A stretch of DNA of 64,000 nucleotides, taken from positions 62,001 through 126,000 of the forward strand of contig NZ_JTDK01000015.1 in assembly GCF_000802305.1 (NCBI RefSeq), given 5' to 3'. Below the pieces are notes generated by a model, which saw only the letters and a list, made by a program, of their open reading frames with translations, searched no databases and was not told the DNA's origin. Of this stretch, positions 57,193-64,000 are shown piece by piece (positions within the stretch are counted from its first letter, which is position 1; every line of letters starts with the position of its first letter). The DNA is from Microbacterium mangrovi. GTDB taxonomy: Bacteria > Actinomycetota > Actinomycetes > Actinomycetales > Microbacteriaceae. A program made the translations under genes and the position numbers.

Positions 57193-57588
57193 ATGTCGTT
57201 CCGGACTCGTTACCTGTGGGTACTGAAGAACACCCTCAATCGCGCGACCGTGCGTGCCGCCCGCTCCGGCCGGGGCCCGTTCACCCTGGTGCGTCACATC
57301 GGCCGCACCTCCGGCAAGGTCTACGAGACTCCGATCATGGTCGCCCGCAGACCCGGTGGCTTCGTCGCCGAACTCACCTACGGCCCCGACGTCAACTGGT
57401 ACCGCAACATCGTCGCAGCAGGGCAGTGCGACTTGCTGTACCGCGGCGCGATCCATCACATCGACCGGATCGAGCCGTGCAGCGTTGCGGATGGTCTCGC
57501 GGCGTACGGCAACCCCCGCGCGATCGTGCTGCGGATCCTCCGCCGCCACGAGTTCCGCTTCCTCCACGAGGAGGTTCCCTCGGGCTGA
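57193..57588 (+). CDS. Deazaflavin (F420)-dependent nitroreductase-family protein
   Basis: 131 residues from ATG 57193 with AAAGGA upstream. FTLVRHIGRTSGKVYETPIMVARRPGGFVAELTYGPDVNWYRNIVAAGQCDLLYRG is the split beta-barrel DDN/DUF385 signature (GRxSG, YG, NWxxN). Family knowledge: binds F420 and reduces quinones or nitroimidazoles. With the LLM enzyme at 39137 it supports an F420-using host. Confidence 0.85.
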   Translation: MSFRTRYLWVLKNTLNRATVRAARSGRGPFTLVRHIGRTSGKVYETPIMVARRPGGFVAELTYGPDVNWYRNIVAAGQCDLLYRGAIHHIDRIEPCSVADGLAAYGNPRAIVLRILRRHEFRFLHEEVPSG

Positions 57589-57595
57589 CCGTCGA

Positions 57596-59671
57596 TCACG
57601 CCCGCAGCGTGTCCCGGAGGAACGCGTGGATCGTCGCGTGCAGGGCGGCGGTGGCGGCGTTGTCGATCGACCCGGCGTGGCCCCCGTCGGCCGGTTCGAG
57701 GTAGTGCACCTCGGCATCCGTCTCGGCCTCGAGGCGGGCGGCCATCTTGCGGGCCTGGACGGGTCCGACCCGGTCGTCGCTCGTGGCCGCGTAGATGAAG
57801 GATGCCGGGTAATGGGCATTCGGATCGATCAGGTGGTACGGCGAGAACGTCTGCACGAACTCCCAGTCCGCGGGGTCGTCCGGGTCGCCGTACTCGGCGA
57901 TCCAGCTGGCGCCCGCCGACAGGCGCGCGTAGCGGCGCATGTCCAGCAGCGGGACGCCGCACACGATCGCCCTGAAGTCGTCCGGGTACTGCGTGAGCAT
58001 GTTGCCCACCAGCAGCCCGCCGTTCGAGCGGCCGTGGCATCCGATCCGGTCCGGGGTCGACACGCCGCGCTCGACGAGGTCGCGCGCGACCGCGACGAAG
58101 TCCTCGTAGGCGCGGTGCCGGTTCTCCCGCAGCGCCGCGAGGTGCCAGGCGGGGCCGAACTCGCCGCCGCCGCGGATGTTCGCCACGACGAACACGCCGC
58201 CCGTCTCGAGCCAGGCGGGGCCGACGATCGACGGATACTCCGGGGTGAGCGAGTGCTCGAACCCGCCGTACCCGCTCATCAGCACCGGCAGGCGCCCGTC
58301 GCGCTCGCGCGGCCCGACCTCGAAGTACGGCACCCGGGTGCCGTCCGCCGAGACCGCCCAGTGCTGCGCGGCGGACAGCCCCGTGGTGTCGAAGACGGCC
58401 GGTGCGGATGCCACCACCTCGGCGTTCGGGGCGACGGAGTCCGTCACGATCAGGGTCGGCGGGGTGAGGAACCCGCGAGCCACGACCCACAGTTCGTCGT
58501 CCTCTTCGGCATCCCGCGTGACGACGTCGACCGAGTAGACGTCGGTCGCGGGCAGCGCCAGGTCGAGCGGCGTCGCCGCCCACCCGTCGGCGGGGTCGAC
58601 GGCGACCAGCCGCGATTGCACGTCGTCGAGCACCGTCAGCACGAGCCGGTTCTTCGTCCACGTCCAGGTGCTCAGCACGCGGGTCGCGGTCGGCGCGAAG
58701 ACCACCGTGAGCGGGCGTCCGGCGTGCACGTCGGCGATCGTCCCGACCAGCAGCGTGCCGCCCGAAACCTCGACGCCGCCGACCACGGAGTCGGTCGTGG
58801 TGCGCACCGCGACGAGCTCGCCGTGGACGGACGTGCGGGCATCCTGCGGGAGGTCGAGCAGCTGCGGCGCCGCCTGCGGGTCGCGGGCGTCCCACACGTG
58901 GTTCTCGAAGTGGAAGAAGTCGTGCGCGACCTCCACCACCGCGGTGGCGCCGCCCCCGGTGTGGTCCACGCCCGCGAAGACGCCCACGTCGGATGCCTTC
59001 CCGGCGACGACCACCGGGGCATCCCGCAGCGGGGTCCCGCGCCGCCACAGCCGGGCCGAGATCGGGTAGCCGGAGTCGGTCGTGCCGCCGCCCTCCAGCG
59101 CGGTCGCCACCAGCAGCGTGTCGCGGTCGACCCACGCCGCATGCGACTTGTGCACCTCGAGGGTGAAGGGGGCCTCGGTCACGAAGGTGGCGGCATCCAG
59201 ATCGAACTCGCGGATCACGTGCGCATCGCCGCCGTCCGGGCTGAGGCTGACGAGGACCCGGCCGGTGCCGCGTGGTCCGTGCGAGGTGCCCGCGAAGCTC
59301 CACTCGACGCCCTCCGCGGCGCCGAGCGCGTCGACGTCGAGCAGCACCTGCCACTCGGGCGCACCCGCCCGCATGGTGTCGCGCGGGCAGCGCCGCCAGA
59401 GGCCGCGCGGGTGCTCGGCATCCCGCCAGAAGTTGTACATCCAGTCGCCGCGCCGCGCGGGAACCACCAGCCGCCGCGGGTCGTCGAGGATGCCGCGCAG
59501 ACGCTGCTCCAGCTCGCTGCGCCAGCCCGAGGCGTAGCGGGACTCGGTGCGTGCGGTCTGCTCGGCCGCCCAGGCGAGGGCTTCGCTCCCGTGGATGTCC
59601 TCCAGCCACAGGTGCGGGTCGGCGGGCTCGTCGGCGATCGGGGGCACGGAGACGGCGGCAGGCTGGGTCAC
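57596..59671 (-). CDS. Prolyl oligopeptidase family (S9) serine peptidase
   Basis: 691 residues from GTG 59671. An N-terminal seven-bladed propeller (starting ADPHLWLEDIHGSEALAWAAEQ) guards the C-terminal alpha/beta hydrolase with Ser549 in GCHGRSNGGLL, the acid in SDDRVGP (Asp632/633) and His665 in DGGHAG. VVANIRGGGEFGPAWH is also conserved. No signal peptide, so it cleaves short peptides in the cytoplasm. Its start overlaps the stop of the upstream membrane-protein gene (GTGA). Confidence 0.92.
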   Translation of the reverse strand: MTQPAAVSVPPIADEPADPHLWLEDIHGSEALAWAAEQTARTESRYASGWRSELEQRLRGILDDPRRLVVPARRGDWMYNFWRDAEHPRGLWRRCPRDTMRAGAPEWQVLLDVDALGAAEGVEWSFAGTSHGPRGTGRVLVSLSPDGGDAHVIREFDLDAATFVTEAPFTLEVHKSHAAWVDRDTLLVATALEGGGTTDSGYPISARLWRRGTPLRDAPVVVAGKASDVGVFAGVDHTGGGATAVVEVAHDFFHFENHVWDARDPQAAPQLLDLPQDARTSVHGELVAVRTTTDSVVGGVEVSGGTLLVGTIADVHAGRPLTVVFAPTATRVLSTWTWTKNRLVLTVLDDVQSRLVAVDPADGWAATPLDLALPATDVYSVDVVTRDAEEDDELWVVARGFLTPPTLIVTDSVAPNAEVVASAPAVFDTTGLSAAQHWAVSADGTRVPYFEVGPRERDGRLPVLMSGYGGFEHSLTPEYPSIVGPAWLETGGVFVVANIRGGGEFGPAWHLAALRENRHRAYEDFVAVARDLVERGVSTPDRIGCHGRSNGGLLVGNMLTQYPDDFRAIVCGVPLLDMRRYARLSAGASWIAEYGDPDDPADWEFVQTFSPYHLIDPNAHYPASFIYAATSDDRVGPVQARKMAARLEAETDAEVHYLEPADGGHAGSIDNAATAALHATIHAFLRDTLRA

Positions 59672-60444
59672 GTCGGCCAGCCTACGTCCGCGAGGAGCAC
59701 GGCCGACGCGCCGACGCCCCAGAGCGCGTACCCGGCCAGCAGCAGCATCAGCATCCACTCGCGACGCGACCCGGCATGGCCGAGCAGCGGAAGGGCGAGA
59801 TAGCCGTTGTGCTTCCACACGTCGCGCAGCACCGGGATCTCGGTGAGCACGCGGGGCGGCCGCGGATTCACGGGCCACAGCAGCGGCACTCCCTCGATCG
59901 TCAGCGCGTCCCCCAGGAGGTGCACGGCGAAGCCCAGACCGACGCACAGGGGGAGCCAGCCGAACTGGGTCGGCGCCCACAGCAGGATGCCGCCCGCGAC
60001 GAACGCTCCGATCACCCAGGCCAGCAGCCACGCGCGCACGACGGTGAGCACCTTCAGCGCGAAGGCGATGCACGCCATGACCGCGAGTGCGGACCCCAGC
60101 TGCAGGCTGTGGTCCCACCCTTCCGGGGTCCAGTGCAGCAGTCCGAGCCCGAGGGTGGCGGCGATCGTCCCGACGACGGCGAGCAGCGAATGCATGCCGT
60201 GGCGGTGGCCGCCGGAGACGGCCTCGACCACGTCGGTGACGGCACCGCCGAGCACCGGCACCGAATGTGCGATCGTGGCACTGTGGTGGTCGGCATCCGG
60301 CAGCAGCGCAGCACCCGCGCAGACGACGGTGCCGAGGATGACGGCCCCCGGCGTCAGCGGGTAGAGACCGAGCGCCGGAAGCGCCGTCGCGGTCACCGCC
60401 ACCCACGCGGCGGCGCCGCTGACGGCATGCGCTGTCCCCATCAT
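59668..60444 (-). CDS. Membrane-bound metal-dependent hydrolase (YdjM-like)
   Basis: 258 residues from MMGTAHAVSG, with GGAGGAG upstream. The early histidine, LLPDADHHSATIA and GGHRHGMHSLLAV, and a further HLLGDALTIEGVPLLWP form the metal-ligand pattern of the YdjM/DUF457 family, which has about six helices. Activity is unproved. Translationally coupled to the S9 peptidase gene. Confidence 0.85.
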   Translation of the reverse strand: MMGTAHAVSGAAAWVAVTATALPALGLYPLTPGAVILGTVVCAGAALLPDADHHSATIAHSVPVLGGAVTDVVEAVSGGHRHGMHSLLAVVGTIAATLGLGLLHWTPEGWDHSLQLGSALAVMACIAFALKVLTVVRAWLLAWVIGAFVAGGILLWAPTQFGWLPLCVGLGFAVHLLGDALTIEGVPLLWPVNPRPPRVLTEIPVLRDVWKHNGYLALPLLGHAGSRREWMLMLLLAGYALWGVGASAVLLADVGWPT

Positions 60445-60582
60445 GTTTCGGTGCTCCTCCGGTCGCGCCCGGAACCGAGCCGTCCCAGCATGCCGACACC
60501 CGGCGATCGGGGTCAAAACACCGGCGTGTTCTGCCATGCTCGGGTCATGTCCACGAGCGTGACGGGAAAGTGAGCACCGCTG

Positions 60583-60948
60583 ATGCGACTCGTCCAGATC
60601 GCCCAGCACGCCGACGACCTCGACCGCGCGGCGGGGTTCTACACCGCCCTTCTCGGCGCCCCGCCGACGGCCCGGTTCGACCCGCCCGGGCTGCTCTTCT
60701 TCGACCTGGGCGGCACCCGGCTCCTGCTGGATGCCGGAGCCCCGACCGCCCTCGTCTACCTGCAGGTGGATGACGTCCGGGCCGCGCTCGGGCGCCTCGA
60801 CGAGATCGTCGAGGTCGTCACCGAGCCGCACGTGATCTTCCACCACGACGACGACACGCTCGGCCCGGCCGGCCACGACGAATGGCAGGCGTTCATCCGC
60901 GACAGCGAGGGCAACACCGTCGGACTGGTGTCGTTCCAGCGCAGCTGA
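60583..60948 (+). CDS. VOC-family (glyoxalase-fold) protein
   Basis: 121 residues. MRLVQIAQHADDLDRAAGFYTALLG opens the first beta-alpha-beta-beta-beta unit, and HDEWQAFIRDSEGNTVGLVSF closes the second; the glutamate of DSEGN is a typical metal ligand. Could be an isomerase, dioxygenase or resistance-type binding protein; no substrate clue. AACACCGGCGTGTT (60518-60531) upstream is a possible operator. Confidence 0.82.
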   Translation: MRLVQIAQHADDLDRAAGFYTALLGAPPTARFDPPGLLFFDLGGTRLLLDAGAPTALVYLQVDDVRAALGRLDEIVEVVTEPHVIFHHDDDTLGPAGHDEWQAFIRDSEGNTVGLVSFQRS

Positions 60949-61054
60949 CCCGTGCCGGGCGTCGTATCAGCGACGGCGGCGACCGGCTCCTCTCCGTGCC
61001 CCGCACCGTGCGGGTGCGCCCGTCGGGCGCCATGACCAGGGGGGAGCATTCGTC

Positions 61055-61552
61055 ATGCTCAGCAACAGCCTCATCGCGATCATCGCGAGAATCAATCCGG
61101 CGATCTGGGAGATCGTCGACGGCGGACCGGGTGCGCCGTGGCAGCAGCGCGCGAACCTCGCCGCGCTCAACCCGCAGCCGCTGCCGCCCATCGCAGCCGC
61201 GCGACGCACCGCCGAACAGCGGGCGATGCACTACGGCGCCGGCGTCGCCGTCGAACTCGTGCGCGCGGCCTCGACGGCGCAGCTGCTCGGCGTCGCGTTC
61301 GAACCGGGCGACGACATCTGCCCGCCGCCGCGGAAGTTCCCGCACATCCCGGTGCCGTTCCCGTTCCCGGACCCCGACCCGCACCCGTGGTACGTCGGTG
61401 ACGAGTCGATCGTGGCGTATGCGGCCGGTCTCGCGTTCACGCTCGAGGCGACCGCGCAGGCATGGGAGCAGCTGCGCGGCGCGGACGCCCTCGCGGCGGT
61501 GCACGACCGCGCGCTGGAGACCGCCGTCGGCGGGCAGACCCGGGCCGAGTAG
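61055..61552 (+). CDS. Unrecognised protein with NPQPLPP motif
   Basis: 165 residues. It contains LAALNPQPLPPIAAARRTAEQ near residue 35 and an acidic/proline stretch (CPPPRKFPHIPVPFPFPDPDPHPWY) near residue 90, between helical ends. The NPQPLPP motif recurs in scattered bacterial proteins of unknown role. No signal or membrane helix. ATG 61055 follows GGGGAG. Function unknown. Confidence 0.65.
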   Translation: MLSNSLIAIIARINPAIWEIVDGGPGAPWQQRANLAALNPQPLPPIAAARRTAEQRAMHYGAGVAVELVRAASTAQLLGVAFEPGDDICPPPRKFPHIPVPFPFPDPDPHPWYVGDESIVAYAAGLAFTLEATAQAWEQLRGADALAAVHDRALETAVGGQTRAE

Positions 61553-61586
61553 AGCCGCAGGCTCTGCGGGGTCCTACGCTCGGAGT

Positions 61587-63113
61587 ATGAGCGCATACGT
61601 TTCGGCGTTCGAGCTGTTCTCCATCGGCGTAGGACCCTCGAGCTCCCACACGGTCGGCCCCATGCGTGCCGCTGTCGACTTCGTCGCCCGGCTGCGCGAG
61701 GCCGGCATCCTCGACACCGTCGCCCGCGTCGAAGGCACCCTCTACGGGTCGCTCGGCGCCACCGGCATCGGGCACGGCACCCCGGACGCCGTCGTCGCCG
61801 GGCTCCAGGGGCTGGAGCCCGAGACCTGCGACCCAGCAGACGTGCGGCACGCCTGGCAGGACTGGCCGGAGGGCGACCCGCTGATCCTCGGCGGAACCCA
61901 CCCCGTGCCGTTCGCGAAGGAAGACATCACGTTCGCGCCGCGCACCCGGCTGCCCGGCCACCCGAACGCGATGACGCTGGTCGCGAAGGATGCCGCCGGC
62001 GCGCCCCTCACCGCCGAGACCTACTACTCGATCGGCGGCGGCTTCATCCGCCGCGAGGGAGCCCCCGCCCAGGTCGCGAAGCACACCTACCCGCTGCAGT
62101 TCGACTCCGCCGCCGAACTGCTGCAGCTGTGCGACGAGCAGGGCCTCACGATCGCCGAGGCCGCGCGCCGCAACGAGGAGTCGCAGCGCAGCGAGCAGGA
62201 GGTCGCCGACGGCCTCGACCGCATCTGGGATGCCATGGCCACCTGCGTCGAGGCGGGGCTGCGCACCGATGGGACGCTCCCCGGCATCCTGAAGGTCAAG
62301 CGCCGGGCATCCGTCATCCGCGCCCAGCTGGAGGGCGTCGAATCCGACGGGCACCGCGAGCTCCCGGGGGAGTGGCTGGGCGCCTTCGCGCTCGCCGTCA
62401 ACGAGGAGAACGCCGCCGGCGGGCGGGTCGTCACCGCTCCCACGAACGGGGCTGCCGGCATCCTCCCCGCCGTCGCGATGTACTGGTGGCGGTTCCTCGC
62501 CGACTCCGGCCTCGGGGTCGGCAACGCGGTGACCCCGCACGGTGAGCTGGTCGGCTCGGCCCTGCTCGGCTTCGGCGCGGCGGATGCCGGCGCCCGGCTG
62601 TCGGCCGAGCGGAGCGAGATCGCCGCGATCGAGGGCATCGACCTCGACGACGAGCTCGCCGAGGCGAACCGGCGCCGCGGCATCCGGCGGTTCCTGCTGA
62701 CCGCGACTGCGCTCGGCTCCCTGTTCAAGGCGAACGCGTCGATCTCGGGAGCCGAAGGCGGCTGCCAGGCCGAGGTCGGGTCGGCGTGCGCCATGGCCGC
62801 CGGCGGACTGACCGCCGTGATGGGCGGCACCAACCGGCAGATCGAGAACGCGGCGGAGATCGCCATGGAGCACCACCTGGGGCTGACGTGCGACCCGGTG
62901 GGCGGCCTCGTGCAGATCCCGTGCATCGAGCGGAACGCGATCGCGGCATCCACCGCGGTCACCGCCGCCCGACTGGCGCTGCGCGGCGACGGGTCGCACT
63001 ACGTGCCGCTGGATGCCGTCGTGGAGACGATGCGCCAGACCGGCATCGACATGTCCACGAAGTACAAGGAGACGAGCGAGGGCGGTCTCGCCGTCAACGT
63101 CATCGAGTGCTGA
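61587..63113 (+). CDS. sdaA: L-serine ammonia-lyase (iron-sulfur type)
   Basis: 508 residues with alpha and beta domains fused, starting MSAYVSAFELFSIGVGPSSSHTVGPMRAA. KANASISGAEGGCQAEVGSACAMAAGG and HLGLTCDPVGGLVQIPCIERNA hold the cysteines for the 4Fe-4S cluster; TAPTNGAAGILPAV is the substrate-binding region. It converts L-serine to pyruvate and ammonia. Length and order match the single-chain type of SdaA/SdaB. Confidence 0.95.
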   Translation: MSAYVSAFELFSIGVGPSSSHTVGPMRAAVDFVARLREAGILDTVARVEGTLYGSLGATGIGHGTPDAVVAGLQGLEPETCDPADVRHAWQDWPEGDPLILGGTHPVPFAKEDITFAPRTRLPGHPNAMTLVAKDAAGAPLTAETYYSIGGGFIRREGAPAQVAKHTYPLQFDSAAELLQLCDEQGLTIAEAARRNEESQRSEQEVADGLDRIWDAMATCVEAGLRTDGTLPGILKVKRRASVIRAQLEGVESDGHRELPGEWLGAFALAVNEENAAGGRVVTAPTNGAAGILPAVAMYWWRFLADSGLGVGNAVTPHGELVGSALLGFGAADAGARLSAERSEIAAIEGIDLDDELAEANRRRGIRRFLLTATALGSLFKANASISGAEGGCQAEVGSACAMAAGGLTAVMGGTNRQIENAAEIAMEHHLGLTCDPVGGLVQIPCIERNAIAASTAVTAARLALRGDGSHYVPLDAVVETMRQTGIDMSTKYKETSEGGLAVNVIEC

Positions 63114-63180
63114 CGCACGGCGGGGCCGAACACGTATCAGGGATGCCGCGGGGCGCTCTTCTTGGCGAGAGGAGTGCACC

Positions 63181-64000
63181 ATGGAACCCCAGAACGAGAG
63201 CGCACCCACCACAGACGAACGCGTCGCCGACTACGACAGCACGGCCGACGAACCCGACCGGCCGGGCGCGTTCCAGCTCTGGTACGACCACCTCACCGAC
63301 GACTGGTCGCGGCAGAAGCCGTGGTACGAGCTGCCCAAGCCGCTCGGCCTGGCGCAGCTGATCGGCATCCGCGACACCCTGCGGCAGCACAACCTCTACG
63401 ACACCAGCCGGCTCCCTGCCGTGAACGCCACCCAGGCGCCGCCGTTCGAGGAGCGCTTCCTCACCGAGCGCACGCCCGACGGCAGCTGGAACGACCTCGA
63501 GCATCCCGAGATGGGGATGGCGAACACGCGCTTCGGCCGCAACGTCCCGCTCGAGAACACCGCGCGCGACGACGACCGCATGCTGATCCCGAACCCGCGC
63601 GAGATCAGCCTCAAGCTCATGACGCGCGACAAGCTCAACGCCGCCACGGGCGGCAACGCGATCATCGCGTCGTGGCTGCAGTTCATGATCCACGACTGGT
63701 TCCGTCACGGCACGAGCCCCACCGACCGTCCCTGGGTGATGCCGCCGGTCCCCGGCGACACCTGGCCCACTCCGCCGGTGCAGGTGATGCGCGTGCCCGA
63801 CGACCCGACGACGCCGCCGGATGCCCGTGGCCCTCGCACCTGGATCAACACCAACACCCACTGGTGGGACGGCTCCTCGATCTACGGCAACGACCGGGCG
63901 GCGCAGGTCTTCCTGCGCGAGGGCACCGGAGGTCGCATGCGCATCGTGGACGGGCTGCCTCCGATCCCGGACGACCCCGCCGCCGACCCCACCCGCGTTC
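63181..64000 (+). CDS. Animal-type haem peroxidase (3' end missing)
   Basis: At least 273 residues, frame open to the end of the window; AGAGGAG stands about eight bases before ATG 63181. LQFMIHDWFRHGTSP gives His171 as the distal histidine of the cyclooxygenase-peroxidase superfamily, and INTNTHWWDGSSIYGNDRAAQVFLREGTGG matches the segment that follows it. The proximal histidine lies beyond the window. Bacterial members resemble alpha-dioxygenases or linoleate-oxidising peroxidases. No signal peptide. Confidence 0.85.
   Translation, partial: MEPQNESAPTTDERVADYDSTADEPDRPGAFQLWYDHLTDDWSRQKPWYELPKPLGLAQLIGIRDTLRQHNLYDTSRLPAVNATQAPPFEERFLTERTPDGSWNDLEHPEMGMANTRFGRNVPLENTARDDDRMLIPNPREISLKLMTRDKLNAATGGNAIIASWLQFMIHDWFRHGTSPTDRPWVMPPVPGDTWPTPPVQVMRVPDDPTTPPDARGPRTWINTNTHWWDGSSIYGNDRAAQVFLREGTGGRMRIVDGLPPIPDDPAADPTRV

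Noticed and set aside
60518..60531. AACACCGGCGTGTT palindrome between divergent genes
   Set aside because: Only 5-base arms; mentioned with the VOC gene but too weak to list as a site.
1..64000. CRISPR array, rRNA operon, prophage or complete insertion sequence
   Set aside because: No regularly spaced identical repeats with spacers, no rRNA sequence, no transposase, integrase or phage structural genes were seen.

Overview
The window is high-GC DNA (roughly 70% by eye) with dense gene packing, GTG/ATG starts and frequent 4-base ATGA/GTGA overlaps. Gene content (F420-type LLM oxidoreductase, deazaflavin-type nitroreductase, DUF2510, DUF6069, many LacI/TetR/MarR/Lrp regulators, Sec and Tat lipoprotein-style exports) and the strong GAT-GCC/GCATCC bias point to an actinobacterium, most likely Microbacteriaceae such as Microbacterium. 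This is inference; no 16S gene is present.

Layout. 1-3110: the end of a sugar-metabolism-like operon (transketolase C-terminal half, HAD phosphatase, UlaG-like lactonase, shikimate-dehydrogenase-like protein), closed by a hairpin. 3302-6641: an MFS transporter fused to a cyclic-nucleotide-binding domain, divergent from an SPW membrane protein and a TetR whose probable operator sits on the promoter. 6824-13491: a glycoside utilisation locus (ABC binding protein, two permeases, GH3 beta-glucosidase) with a divergent LacI gene and a perfect 20-bp operator. 13486-15732: an unusual trypsin-like protease / S1-P1 nuclease-like fusion. 16059-21875: a six-membrane-segment NRPS of the epsilon-poly-lysine synthetase (Pls) architecture, a translationally coupled M1 aminopeptidase and a phosphopantetheinyl transferase, together a plausible homopolymer or isopeptide cassette.

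22150-36301: mostly metabolic and transport genes (RibD-like reductase, atypical SDR, FUSC, MBL hydrolase, MFS, lipoate ligase-like, SLC13/ArsB permease, CDF transporter, Orn/Lys/Arg decarboxylase with divergent LysR, HtrA protease, MarR-MFS efflux pair with a double operator). 36354-36925 is a small AT-richer islet between 15-bp direct repeats. 36939-46037: LysE/Lrp, quinone oxidoreductase, LLM oxidoreductase, RecQ helicase with phosphoribosyltransferase-like tail, Lrp with divergent PLP decarboxylase, CtaG-like cytochrome oxidase assembly protein.

46088-47706 holds a tRNA-Arg(ACG) followed by a 1.5-kb islet of small unknown genes bracketed by duplicated terminator-like repeats. 47763-51168: DUF2510 protein, membrane protein, solo LysR helix-turn-helix protein, arsenate reductase, then a 240-bp MITE-like element with helically phased inverted repeats, and a Tat-exported protein. 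51263-64000: MoxR ATPase/VWA pair, sarcosine-oxidase-like enzyme, DUF1684, S9 peptidase, membrane hydrolase, VOC protein, L-serine dehydratase and the start of an animal-type haem peroxidase running off the window. No CRISPR array, rRNA, complete insertion sequence, integrase or prophage was seen.
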